Below the pieces are notes generated by a model. The model was given only the letters and a program-made list of their open reading frames with translations, was not told where the DNA came from and made no database searches. This document shows positions 10,516-18,774 of a stretch of DNA of 64,000 nucleotides, piece after piece. A program made the position numbers and the translations under genes. The stretch's first letter is position 1; each line of letters opens with the position of its first letter. Source of the stretch: Methylorubrum sp. B1-46 (lineage in GTDB: Bacteria > Pseudomonadota > Alphaproteobacteria > Rhizobiales > Beijerinckiaceae); NCBI RefSeq assembly GCF_021117295.1, contig NZ_CP088247.1, positions 3,239,001 to 3,303,000 on the forward strand, in the 5' to 3' direction.

Positions 10516-11874
10516 TCAGCCGAAGAGTTGGCGGGCGAGCCGCGAATGCTCCTCGCGCAGGCGCCCGGTCTCGATACCGAGCGGCTGACCGTCGATCACC
10601 CGCCAGCAACCGGCCACCATCACCCGGTCGGCCCGGTGGGCGCCGCACAGCACGAGCGCCGCGAGCGGGTCGTGGGCACCGGAGAAGCGCAGTTCGTCGA
10701 GGGTGAACAGCGCCAGATCCGCTTCCCGCCCGCTCTCGATCCGGCCGATATCATCGCGGTTGAGGCAGGCGGCGGAGCCTTCGGTCGCCCAGCGCAGGGC
10801 GTCGCGATGGGTCACCGCCTCGGCGCCGTAGGTCAACCGGTTGATCATCAGGGCGTGGCGCACGCCCTCCATCAGGTTCGAGCTGTCGTTGGAGGCCGAG
10901 CCGTCGACGCCGAGGCCCACGGGCGAGCCCGCCGCCTCCAGTTCGCAGGTCCGGCAATGGCCCGAGGCCAGCACCATGTTCGAGGTCGGGCAGTGGCACA
11001 CGCCGACGCCGGCAGCGCCGAGACGGCGCACCTCCTCGTCCTCGAAGTGGATGCCGTGGGCGAGCCAGGCCCGCCGCGTCATCCAGCCGACCTCCTCGAG
11101 GTAATCGACCGGACGCTGGCCGAAGGCCTCCAGGCAGAAGGCGTTCTCGTCGCGGGTCTCGCCGAGATGGGTGTGGAGCGGGCAATCGTAGTGCTCGGCC
11201 AGCACCGCGCTCTCGCGCATCAGCCGCTTGGTGACGGCGAAGGGTGAACAGGGCGCGAGCCCGATCCGCACCATCGCGCCGGGCTTGGGATCGTGGAACA
11301 GCCGCAGCACCCGTTCGCTGTCGGCGAGGATGGTGTCGTCATCCTGTACCAGCGCTCTCGGCGGCAGGCCGCCATCTTCCTGCGGCAGGCTCATCGAACC
11401 GCGGGTGACGACGGCGCGGATGCCCAAAGCCCGCGCCTCCTCGACCTGAATGTCGACGGCGTTCTCCAGCCCCTGCGGAAACAGGTAGTGGTGGTCGCCC
11501 GCCGTGGTGCAGCCCGAGAGCAGCAATTCGGTGTAGGCGAGCCGGGTGGCGAGGCGGAACGCCTCCGGGGTGAGCCGGCCCCAGACGCCGTAGAGCGCCT
11601 GCAGCCAGGGAAACAGCGGCTTGTTGATCGCCGCCGGATGGGCGCGGGTGAGCGTCTGGAAGAAGTGGTGATGCGTGTTGACGAGGCCGGGGATGACCAC
11701 GTGCCGCCCGGCCTCGAAGGTCTCGTCGACCGGGGCGGAGGGGTATGCGCCCGCGGGCACCGTCTCGGCGATGCGGCTGCCCTCGACGACGACGCCTCCG
11801 CCGGCTCCCTCCGCCAGGATCGCGAGGGGATCACGGATCCAGAGGCGCCGCGCCGTCGTGCCGTCCGCTGCCAT
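10516..11874 (-). CDS. 8-oxoguanine deaminase-like amidohydrolase
   Basis: A 452-residue TRZ/ATZ-type amidohydrolase of the 8-oxoguanine deaminase group (8-oxoguanine to uric acid and ammonia). Metal ligands are visible: NTHHHFFQTL near residue 68 with the HxH pair, HTHLGETRDENAF for the third His and HGIHFEDEEV for the fourth, and the catalytic Asp in GLGVDGSASNDSSNL. The C-terminal composite domain is complete (DLALFTLDELRFSG). Substrate is inferred from family resemblance; related cytosine, guanine and atrazine-type hydrolases share the fold. Start ATG 11874. The nearby RutF-like reductase and urease suit purine or pyrimidine nitrogen salvage. Confidence 0.88.
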   Translation of the reverse strand: MAADGTTARRLWIRDPLAILAEGAGGGVVVEGSRIAETVPAGAYPSAPVDETFEAGRHVVIPGLVNTHHHFFQTLTRAHPAAINKPLFPWLQALYGVWGRLTPEAFRLATRLAYTELLLSGCTTAGDHHYLFPQGLENAVDIQVEEARALGIRAVVTRGSMSLPQEDGGLPPRALVQDDDTILADSERVLRLFHDPKPGAMVRIGLAPCSPFAVTKRLMRESAVLAEHYDCPLHTHLGETRDENAFCLEAFGQRPVDYLEEVGWMTRRAWLAHGIHFEDEEVRRLGAAGVGVCHCPTSNMVLASGHCRTCELEAAGSPVGLGVDGSASNDSSNLMEGVRHALMINRLTYGAEAVTHRDALRWATEGSAACLNRDDIGRIESGREADLALFTLDELRFSGAHDPLAALVLCGAHRADRVMVAGCWRVIDGQPLGIETGRLREEHSRLARQLFG

Positions 11875-12151
11875 ACCGTCTCCTGAGATCGTCGAAAGAA
11901 AAGCGCGAACCGTGCCGCGGTCCCGGCGGTATCGAACGGTGACGATAGGGATGCAGAGCTTCGGGAGGAAGCGTCTTGGCCAAGACCTGTGGTGGAAGAG
12001 TCGATGAAGTTCGCGTTTTGATACATGGATCTATGGACGCCGCAGGCACGCATCCCTACCTTTGCTGGGAGCTTCCACAGCGGGATCGTTGTACCCGACT
12101 CAGGAGCTGACGGCCGGCGTTGTCCATCTCCGATCCCGAGGGGGATTTCCC

Positions 12152-12808
12152 ATGTCGCGCGGCAGCCGCTTTCGAACTCTCCTGGTCCTGCTCGGCACGC
12201 TGCTGGCAGGCAGCCCTGCCGCTGCGCAGGACAAGCCGGGTCCTTCCCTAGCCGACAGCAAAGCGGCCGGCCAGTGGACCGATCCGCCGGCCAAGGTCGA
12301 TCCCCCGGCGACGAATGCCGGGTCGAAGACCGTCTTGACGCCCGCTAAAATCGACGAGCCGCGGGGCGAGACCCGCATCGAGGCCCGCTCTCCCCGGCGT
12401 TCGGCCAAGCTTCGCCGCGAGCGGATTCGGACGGCCGCGGTTCGCGCGCGGCCGGCGCGGCAGGAACGGGTGGCGTTGGTGCGGAGAGTCGAGCGGCCAA
12501 GCCGCCGGGTCGCGATTCGGCAGAGGGCTTGGCCGAGAGAGGCGAGAGCGGCGCCGATGCGAAGCCTGCGTCCGGTCTACGGCGACATCCCGCCCGATGC
12601 TCCGGCGGACGCCTATTACGAGCAGCGCCGGTTCGGGACGGTCGGCAACCGGTCCCGAGATCTCGGCTTACCGCCGGAGGGCGCCGCCGCCTATCGCAGC
12701 GTCGGGATGCGCGAGGGCGGACGCCTCGTCATGCGCTGGCGCGGACCAGGCATGCCGCCCACCGTGGTCGGCCAGCCGTCTCCGCTCGATGCTTTCGGCG
12801 CGGATTAG
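12152..12808 (+). CDS. Exported Arg-rich protein, unknown function
   Basis: A 218-residue protein beginning with a signal peptide (RFRTLLVLLGTLLAGSPAAAQ) after ATG 12152, which is preceded by GAGGGGGA about 8 bases upstream. The mature part has a Lys/Pro-rich linker, a strongly basic stretch with many arginines (residues ~75-135) and a C-terminal part with YGDIPPDAPADAYYEQRRFG and MRWRGPGMPPTVVGQPSP. No known domain is recognised; the very basic middle suggests contact with an acidic polymer or the cell wall. It is divergent from the amidohydrolase gene. Confidence 0.72.
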   Translation: MSRGSRFRTLLVLLGTLLAGSPAAAQDKPGPSLADSKAAGQWTDPPAKVDPPATNAGSKTVLTPAKIDEPRGETRIEARSPRRSAKLRRERIRTAAVRARPARQERVALVRRVERPSRRVAIRQRAWPREARAAPMRSLRPVYGDIPPDAPADAYYEQRRFGTVGNRSRDLGLPPEGAAAYRSVGMREGGRLVMRWRGPGMPPTVVGQPSPLDAFGAD

Positions 12809-12888
12809 TTCGAGGAATGAAGCGGGCGCCGTGCAGAACAGGGCGCCCGAGTCCGATCGCTGCGCACTTCGGATGCGCGCGTGGTGCT

Positions 12889-13122
12889 TCAGCGAGCGCG
12901 GCCGGGACGGGCCGGCTCGAACACGATGCGGCGGTGATAGGCGCACCAGCTCTTGCCGTCGGCAACCGGGGCTCCGCAGCACACGGCTTGGTCGCTCGGC
13001 TCACCGATGATGAACTTGCAGACGAAGGTGCCGGATTGCGCGAAGGGGACACGGAGATTGGCGGAGGGCTCGGCAATCGCATCGGCCTCGCCGACTTGCG
13101 GCAGGCGGAAAAGTTGGTTCAT
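12889..13122 (-). CDS. Small GcrA-like protein
   Basis: A 77-residue protein whose C-terminal half matches the end of GcrA, the alphaproteobacterial cell-cycle co-activator of sigma-70: TFVCKFIIGEPSDQAVCCGAP followed by GKSWCAYHRRIVFEP, with the Cys...Cys...CxxH pattern seen in GcrA. The GcrA N-terminal DNA-binding helix-turn-helix is missing, so this is an orphan C-terminal module or a degenerate paralogue. Start ATG 13122 is the first in-frame ATG that gives a compact protein; no strong ribosome site is seen. Confidence 0.62.
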   Translation of the reverse strand: MNQLFRLPQVGEADAIAEPSANLRVPFAQSGTFVCKFIIGEPSDQAVCCGAPVADGKSWCAYHRRIVFEPARPGRAR

Positions 13123-13688
13123 CGTGCGGACACTCGGTGTTCGAACTCGCTGGACCCAAGCGAGGGGCGACACGGCGCCCTGGGCCTGGATGGATGTCTC
13201 GGCCGACCGGATTGTCTCGCTCCTTCCGTGCAACGACGTTCGGCCCCGGCAGACGTCGGGACCCGCGTCGCGGGCGGGCGCAAGGCATAGGTCGGCTGAT
13301 AGTCTGGCGTAAGTATACCTGATTCCCCGAGAAACAACCCCTGAACCGGCGCGACAGGTCCGCGCTGGAAGCAGGCTTGAGCGGACGGACAAAGCGCCCG
13401 GCGCGCGATAACGCACCGGAAAACCTTCCAAATCGGAAATCGAGGAGAGACGGCAACGTTCCCTCGACGGTTCTCATGCCAAATCCGCTTGATCCCGTCG
13501 GGATGGCGGCTTTGGCTATCGCTCAAGTGCTACGCGGGCTTGCTGATACGCTCTCCGCTCCGATCGAGCGAAGACCGTAGCACAGGCCCTCATCCGGGGC
13601 TCTGGCAACCGCGATCGCCTTTCTTGCGAGGCGCGCCCGTGAAGGCTATCCCGCTTGATCCTCGGGAATTCGGCGCCACGGGCCTCGC
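13123..13688. other. Largely non-coding gap
   Basis: These 566 bases separate the GcrA-like gene from the epimerase gene. The only candidate is a 34-codon plus ORF (13476-13580) encoding a short amphipathic helix (AALAIAQVLRGLADTLSAP), but it lacks a ribosome site. Nothing else is recognised. Confidence 0.45.
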
Positions 13689-14702
13689 ATGCACGCTCTT
13701 GTCACGGGCTCCGCCGGCTTCATCGGCCACGCGCTGAGCCGGCATCTGCTGGCGGCAGGCCACACCGTGACCGGCTTCGACGGCCTCTCGCCCTATTACG
13801 ACGTCGCGCTGAAGCAGGCCCGGCACGCGGATCTGGCCCGGCATCCCGGCTTCGAGGCGGTGGAGGCCCGGCTGGAGACGCCCGGCGCGCTCCTCGACGT
13901 GATGGCCCGCGCCAAGCCGGATCTCGTCTTCCACCTCGCGGCACAGGCCGGCGTCCGTTACAGCCTCGTCGACCCCGGCGCCTATGTCGAGGCGAACCTC
14001 GTCGGCTTCGCCAACCTGCTGGAAGCGGTGCGCGCCCACCCCGTCCGGCACCTGCTCACGGCCTCGACCAGTTCGGCCTATGGGGGCAATGCCAGCGTGC
14101 CGTTCCGCGAAACCGACCGCGCGGTCTCCCCGCTCACGCTCTACGCCGCCTCCAAGCTCGCCAACGAGGCGATGGCCCATTCCTACGCCCACCTGTTCCG
14201 CGTGCCGACGACGGCATTCCGGTTCTTCACGGTCTACGGACCTTGGGGACGGCCGGACATGGCCCTGTTCCTGTTCACCCGGAAGATCCTGGCGGGCGAG
14301 CCGATCGAGGTGTTCGGGGAAGGCGCGGCGGAGCGCGACTTCACCTACATCGACGATCTCATCAACGCGATCGTCGCCCTGTCGGAGCGTCCGCCGCCGC
14401 TGCCGGGCGAGGGCGGTCCGGTCTCGACCGCCGACACCTTGAGCGCAGTGGCCCCCTACCGCCTCGTCAATATCGGCGGCGGCCGTCCGGTCCGGCTCGA
14501 TGCGATGATCGGCGCGCTGGAAGCGGCCCTCGGGCGCAAGGCCGAACGCGTGCTGAAGCCGCTGCCGCCGGGGGACGTGATCCGCACCCATGCGAGCACC
14601 GACCTGCTGCACGCCCTCGTCGGCCGCCTGCCGGAAACGCCGCTGGCGACCGGCATCCCCGCCTTCGTGAAGTGGTACCTCGACTATTACGGAGACCAGT
14701 AG
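13689..14702 (+). CDS. UDP-glucuronate 4-epimerase-like SDR enzyme
   Basis: A 337-residue extended short-chain dehydrogenase/reductase. The NAD-binding motif GSAGFIG is at residues 8-14, the catalytic Tyr-Lys pair is in LYAASKLANE, and FRFFTVYGPWGRPDMALFLF is typical of UDP-glucuronate 4-epimerases (LpsL/CapI type), which make UDP-galacturonate for surface polysaccharide. The pairing with UDP-glucose dehydrogenase 300 bases downstream supports this, because that enzyme makes UDP-glucuronate. UDP-glucose 4-epimerase is the main alternative. Confidence 0.9.
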   Translation: MHALVTGSAGFIGHALSRHLLAAGHTVTGFDGLSPYYDVALKQARHADLARHPGFEAVEARLETPGALLDVMARAKPDLVFHLAAQAGVRYSLVDPGAYVEANLVGFANLLEAVRAHPVRHLLTASTSSAYGGNASVPFRETDRAVSPLTLYAASKLANEAMAHSYAHLFRVPTTAFRFFTVYGPWGRPDMALFLFTRKILAGEPIEVFGEGAAERDFTYIDDLINAIVALSERPPPLPGEGGPVSTADTLSAVAPYRLVNIGGGRPVRLDAMIGALEAALGRKAERVLKPLPPGDVIRTHASTDLLHALVGRLPETPLATGIPAFVKWYLDYYGDQ

Positions 14703-14739
14703 GCGCAGGACGGAGCTCTCATCGCCCTTCGTCTTCTGA

Positions 14740-14817
14740 GAGTGCCTCACAAAACTCCCGGTTACCGACCGTTCTCGCCCTGGCGAGGACAGCGCGGCGG
14801 GCGTTTGTGAGAGACAC
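14740..14817. mobile_element. Possible 78-bp MITE-like element
   Basis: Imperfect inverted ends share CTCACAAA and a C/G-rich tail: GTGCCTCACAAAACTCCCG on the left, and the complement of CGGGCGTTTGTGAGAGACAC on the right. Flanking TGA and TAA resemble the TNA target duplication of some IS5-family elements. It holds no ORF. It sits in the 304-base gap between the epimerase and UDP-glucose dehydrogenase genes; no other gene-like content is visible in that gap. Confidence 0.35.
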
Positions 14818-15006
14818 TAAGTCGGATCACAGCCTTTCGGGGCAATCGCGTCACCGGACCATCACCCGGTCGTCACCCGAATGCGCCGAGACCGGCCACG
14901 CTGCGCGCATTGTCGGCACGGGAAAATATGCCGACCCTTGTGACAGGCGGCCTCCTCCGCGGTTCCTGAGGATCGAGGGCTGCCGCGGCAGGGAGACGGA
15001 TCACCG

Positions 15007-16323
15007 ATGCGCATCGCGATCATTGGCTCGGGCTATGTCGGCCTCGTCTCGGGCGCCTGCCTCGCCGATTTCGGCCACGAGGTCGTCTGCATCGACAAGG
15101 ATCCCGATAAGATCGAAGCCCTCAACCAGGGCCGCATGCCGATCTACGAACCCGGCCTCGACGCCCTCGTCGCCGAGAACGTGCGGGCCAGACGCCTCGG
15201 ATTCTCTACAGACCTCAGGCCCGCCGTGTCACAGGCGCAAGCCGTGTTCATCGCGGTCGGCACCCCGTCGCGCCGCGGCGACGGCTTTGCCGACCTCTCC
15301 TACGTCTACGCCGCAGCGCGCGAGATCGCCGAGGCGCTCACCGGCTACGCCGTGGTCGTCACCAAATCGACCGTCCCCGTCGGCACCGGCGACGAGGTCG
15401 AGCGCATCCTGCGCGAGACCCGCCCCGACCTCGATGTCGGCGTCGCCTCCAACCCCGAATTCCTGCGCGAGGGCGCGGCCATCGACGACTTCAAGCGGCC
15501 CGACCGCATCGTCATCGGCGCCGAGGATGCCCGCGCCGCCGCCGTCATGCAGGAGGTCTACCGCCCGCTCTACCTCAACGCCGCGCCGATCCTGCTCACC
15601 GGACGCCGCACGGCCGAGCTCACCAAGTACGCCGCCAATGCGTTCCTGGCCACCAAGATCACCTTCATCAACGAAATCGCGGATCTCTGCGAGCAGGTCG
15701 GCGCCAACGTGCAGGAGGTCGCCCGCGGCATCGGCCTCGACAATCGCATCGGCTCGAAGTTCCTGCATGCCGGGCCGGGCTATGGCGGCTCCTGCTTTCC
15801 GAAGGACACGCTGGCGCTGGTGAAGACGGCGCAGGATTACGGCACGCCGGTGCGGATCGTCGAGACGGTGGTGGCGGTCAACGACCAGCGCAAGCGGGCG
15901 ATGGCGCGCAAGGTGATCGCGGCCTGCGGCGGCTCGGTGCGGGGCAAGCGGGTGGCTTTGCTCGGCCTGACGTTCAAGCCGAACACCGACGACATGCGCG
16001 ACGCGCCCTCGCTGTCGATCATCGCTGGATTGCAGGATGCGGGAGCGCGGATCGTGGCCTACGATCCGGAAGGCATGGAGCAGGCGCGGCCGCTTCTGCA
16101 GGGCGTGGCGTATGCCGAGGATGCCTATGCCTGCGCGGAAGGGGCGGACGCGCTGGTGATCGTCACCGAGTGGAACGCCTTCCGGGCGCTCGATCTGGCC
16201 CGGCTGAAGGGGCTGATGGCCGCCCCCGTCCTCGTCGATCTGCGCAATGTCTACGCGCCGGACGAGGCCCGCCGCCACGGCCTGCGCCATATCGGCGTCG
16301 GCGCGCTGGCGCGCGACGACTGA
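15007..16323 (+). CDS. ugd: UDP-glucose 6-dehydrogenase
   Basis: A 438-residue enzyme that oxidises UDP-glucose to UDP-glucuronate with two NAD. The N-terminal Rossmann motif GSGYVGLVSG, the substrate loop SNPEFLREGAAIDDF, the central helix with catalytic residues TKYAANAFLATKITFINE, and the catalytic cysteine in GYGGSCFPKDT are all present, followed by the C-terminal UDP-binding domain (LGLTFKPNTDDMRDAPS). Length is normal. Its product is the substrate of the epimerase encoded just upstream. Confidence 0.96.
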   Translation: MRIAIIGSGYVGLVSGACLADFGHEVVCIDKDPDKIEALNQGRMPIYEPGLDALVAENVRARRLGFSTDLRPAVSQAQAVFIAVGTPSRRGDGFADLSYVYAAAREIAEALTGYAVVVTKSTVPVGTGDEVERILRETRPDLDVGVASNPEFLREGAAIDDFKRPDRIVIGAEDARAAAVMQEVYRPLYLNAAPILLTGRRTAELTKYAANAFLATKITFINEIADLCEQVGANVQEVARGIGLDNRIGSKFLHAGPGYGGSCFPKDTLALVKTAQDYGTPVRIVETVVAVNDQRKRAMARKVIAACGGSVRGKRVALLGLTFKPNTDDMRDAPSLSIIAGLQDAGARIVAYDPEGMEQARPLLQGVAYAEDAYACAEGADALVIVTEWNAFRALDLARLKGLMAAPVLVDLRNVYAPDEARRHGLRHIGVGALARDD

Positions 16324-16343
16324 CTGGAGGACTGCCCCCCACC

Positions 16344-16688
16344 TCAGCGCGCCGCGCGGCGGGCAAGCAGGAGGTGCAGACCCTGCGCGGCGAGGCCGCC
16401 GATCATCGCCGCGCCGCCCTTGACCAGAAAATCGATCATCCGGCCGTGCCGGCTCACGGTCAGGCCCTGGGCCGCTTCGAGGGCGCCGGCGAGGGCGACC
16501 GCTGCGACGAGGGCCAGCCCCCAGCGCCGCGGATAGGACAGCGCGAGCAGGAAGCCGAACAGCGCGTAGGCGCCGGCCCGCTCCAGGTTCGCCGAGGCGA
16601 TGACCGGACGCGCCTCGAGCGGCGAGAGCGTCACGGCGACGAGGCCGATGGCCACGATCCACGCCATCAGGCGAACAAGCGTCAGCAT
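16344..16688 (-). CDS. VanZ-like membrane protein
   Basis: A 114-residue protein with about four hydrophobic helices and the VanZ-like pattern: TLSPLEARP after the first helix, NLERAGAYALFGFLLALSYP, and an acidic/polar LEAAQGLTVSRHGRMIDFLV motif that corresponds to the conserved E...Q...R..D..D/N of the family. VanZ family members in Gram-negatives have no settled role. The start ATG 16688 gives MLTLVRLMAW. It converges with the ugd gene. Confidence 0.75.
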   Translation of the reverse strand: MLTLVRLMAWIVAIGLVAVTLSPLEARPVIASANLERAGAYALFGFLLALSYPRRWGLALVAAVALAGALEAAQGLTVSRHGRMIDFLVKGGAAMIGGLAAQGLHLLLARRAAR

Positions 16689-16759
16689 GGGATCAGGTGC
16701 GCGCAAGCCATTGCCGCGGTCAAGCGCGACCTGCGCGCCTCAGGTGCCGTCCGCCGGGT

Positions 16760-16840
16760 CTATTCCACCGATGACGCGATCAGCGTGAATAGAATCCCGA
16801 GCGCGAGGTTGCAGGCGAGCAGGATCAGGAACAGGGTCAT
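16760..16840 (-). CDS. 26-residue membrane microprotein
   Basis: A 27-codon frame too short for routine gene calling. The product is one hydrophobic helix (LFLILLACNLALGILFTLIA) with a Thr after the start Met and a polar SSVE end. A GAGG ribosome site sits about 6 bases before ATG 16840 and overlaps the TGA of the upstream exported-protein gene, leaving a 6-base gap, so the two are translationally coupled. Single-helix microproteins of this sort often bind a larger membrane partner. No family is recognised. Confidence 0.55.
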   Translation of the reverse strand: MTLFLILLACNLALGILFTLIASSVE

Positions 16841-16846
16841 TACGCC

Positions 16847-17071
16847 TCACGCCACGCAGGTCAGGACGATGTAGGGCCAGCGCGGCGGGCATGACGCTCG
16901 CGCCGCTCCCTGAGACCTCTGCGGGCTGCCGCCCGTCTCCTGCCCGGGCGCTGATCGGGCATCCTCGGAACGGCGCTCCGATCCGCCGCCCGTTGCCGCA
17001 AGGCAGGGAGCCGCACCGGACACGATCAGAAGGACCGAAGCGGCTCGGGCTGCGATAGCGATCTTCGGCAT
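16847..17071 (-). CDS. Small exported protein upstream of the microprotein
   Basis: A 74-residue protein with a signal peptide (PKIAIAARAASVLLIVSGAAP, cleavage likely after LAA) and a short mature region of Gly, Ser, Arg and Pro ending in a hydrophobic WPYIVLTCVA. A strong GAGGGG site precedes ATG 17071 by about 7 bases. Longer overlapping minus frames in this region lack such a site. It forms a two-gene unit with the 26-residue membrane peptide immediately downstream. No known domain. Confidence 0.55.
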   Translation of the reverse strand: MPKIAIAARAASVLLIVSGAAPCLAATGGGSERRSEDARSAPGQETGGSPQRSQGAARASCPPRWPYIVLTCVA

Positions 17072-17907
17072 CTTTCCCCTCGCGACGTCTTCGTTTCGCA
17101 AGAAGCGGGTTAGCCCTGGCTGTTTGCGGCCATGTTGCGTGAAATGTTGCGTCGTTGCCGCCGACTGACGGTTGCGGTGGCGCAACGAGGTCCGGCGGCA
17201 CCCGGTGGCGAGATCTGCTTGGGGATGCAAGTGACTACTTAAGCGCAAATGATGCCGGATATCCCTAATTTGGAGGATGCAATCGTCCTGAAATCGTTGC
17301 CTGCTTTCATCGTTGGGGCACGGTCCGCTGTGACACCGGGGTACGCCGAGGGGGCGTGCCGGTGTCGGCGGAGGAGCCCTGAGGGGGATGGGTGATGGTC
17401 AGGAATGGGGCGGTTCATCCGCGCTGGGTTTTGCGCAGGGACGAGCGGCGGGCCGGACGCTACGAGGGTGACAAGGTTGTGCGGTGGATCGCACGCCCCA
17501 CCCTGATGAAAGGGCGCGCGAAGGAATCGGCGAACGCTGAAGCGGGCGACAGTGCCGCGGGTTATGTCGCGCCGTCCCGCCTGAACGGCTTCACGGGTTT
17601 GCGGATCGTCTCCGACACCTGATCCGGAGACTCGGATCGCAGGGCGCGAGGCCGTCGCCGAAGACGGACGCGAACCCTGATTGCAGAACCACCGCGCCGG
17701 TGTCTCCAACGACACCGGCGCGGGATCACGGTTGTGATGAAGCATGCAGACCGGAAGATGCGCCGGCCGGAGTCATCGGCCTTCAGGCCGGATCCGTGAG
17801 GATTGAGGCCTGACACGACGCCGGAATCTCTTGGCAAGCTCTTCGGCGCGGTCCATGCTTCCCTTCGACAGCCGCCGGATAACGCGGCGGCATCGGAGGT
17901 TCGCCCC
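17072..17907. other. Long gap without a convincing gene
   Basis: These 836 bases carry the presumed promoter of the exported/microprotein pair at the left and that of the 17908 gene at the right. Frames such as plus 17392-17622 and minus 17239-17745 have no ribosome site, no domain and shadow-like composition. A perfect 13-bp inverted repeat lies at 17692-17723. Confidence 0.5.
17692..17723. terminator. Perfect 13-bp inverted repeat, terminator-like
   Basis: CCGCGCCGGTGTC and its exact complement flank a 6-base loop. No T-run follows on either strand, so it could be a Rho-assisted terminator, an RNA-processing hairpin or an operator. It lies in an otherwise empty gap. Confidence 0.4.
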
Positions 17908-18180
17908 ATGCTCGCCGCCAACCGCTTGGTCAAATCGGCCTGGATCGCCGTCGATATCACCAAGGACCGCGCCGAACGCGTCCTCGTCGTCGAGGCCTAC
18001 ATCGCGGTCAGCCCGCTGGAGAAGGACTTCGACGCCCACCGCTACGAGAAGGTCGTGGAGGACGTGCGCCGCGTTCTCGCCGAGCACCCCGAGATCGACC
18101 GGGCCTCGATCCTGAGCATGCACCGGGATGCCGGCTGCACGGCTCTGTTCCGCAGCCAGCCCGCGCACGCCGCCGTGTGA
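17908..18180 (+). CDS. Conserved-looking small protein, unknown function
   Basis: A 90-residue soluble protein. GGAGGT lies 7 bases before ATG 17908, a near-perfect ribosome site that decides this start over an upstream frame opening at 17803. The sequence has regular alpha/beta character: KSAWIAVDITKDRAERVLVV (strand), then DFDAHRYEKVVEDVRRVLAE (helix) and IDRASILSMHRDAGCTALFR. It is dominated by charged helices and lacks a signal peptide. I do not recognise the family. Confidence 0.72.
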   Translation: MLAANRLVKSAWIAVDITKDRAERVLVVEAYIAVSPLEKDFDAHRYEKVVEDVRRVLAEHPEIDRASILSMHRDAGCTALFRSQPAHAAV

Positions 18181-18204
18181 TCGCCTCGGGACCGGCCCGA
18201 CCGA

Positions 18205-18525
18205 TCAATCGAGTGGTGCCTGGGACGGATCGGCGGGTCTCACCTCGCTCTGTCCGGGATTGCGCAGCCCCGGTGTGACGGTCGCGCCGCGCCGGCTGGC
18301 CTCGGCGCCGGCTGCGCAACCCGAGCAAATCGAGCGGGCGGCGCGGTTACTGCGCTCGGCGATCCGCCGGTCGAACTCGGCCTGACGCGCCATGGAGTCC
18401 TCGGCGCTGCGGTGCGTGAGGATCGAGGTCTGCGCGGATGGCGCCGCAGCGGGTACATCCCGCTCCGCCGGACCGGCCAGAGCCGGCGTGGCGAGAGCGA
18501 GCAGGGCGGGAAGGGCTGCGCGCAT
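18205..18525 (-). CDS. Exported protein with a CSGC motif
   Basis: A 106-residue protein with a signal peptide (RAALPALLALATPALAG) and a mature part containing a charged helix (SMARQAEFDRRIAERSNRAA) followed by ICSGCAAGAE, a Cys-x-x-Cys pair that could form a disulfide or bind metal in the periplasm. Start ATG 18525 follows GAGGCGACCCCCG. It converges on the 17908-18180 gene. No family is recognised. Confidence 0.65.
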   Translation of the reverse strand: MRAALPALLALATPALAGPAERDVPAAAPSAQTSILTHRSAEDSMARQAEFDRRIAERSNRAARSICSGCAAGAEASRRGATVTPGLRNPGQSEVRPADPSQAPLD

Positions 18526-18725
18526 CGGGGGTCGCCTCGCTTTGCGGCCGGCCATCGCCGCCTGCCGGTACCATCGGTGGCACCGAAGCTGACAGCGGAA
18601 AAACGGCCGCAAGACGGCATTCCGTCCCTCAGGGCGGCGCGAGCGCCGTAGCGATCGGACCCACTCTCACGCGGAGCATCGTCCTGGATCTCGGATCCAG
18701 GGCAAAACTCGAGGCCTTTGTTTTC

Positions 18726-18774
18726 GCATCATCTTTTCCGAAAGCCGGCGGCCACCTTTCAGGATGATGCTCTA
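18726..18774. repeat. REP-like hairpin, copy 2, overlapping the ilvA stop
   Basis: Outer arms GCATCATC/GATGATGC and inner arms GAAAG/CTTTC enclose the 11-nt loop CCGGCGGCCAC; the element ends in GCTCTA, whose CTA is the complement of the ilvA stop codon. The upstream GGCCTTTGTTTTCGC is shared in part with copy 4 near tRNA-Lys. It could serve as the ilvA 3' end. Confidence 0.65.

Noticed and set aside
13476..13580. A 34-codon plus ORF with an amphipathic helix
   Set aside because: No ribosome site; kept only as a remark in the gap entry.
17392..17622. A 76-codon plus ORF in the long gap
   Set aside because: No ribosome site, no domain, and the sequence resembles random high-GC translation.
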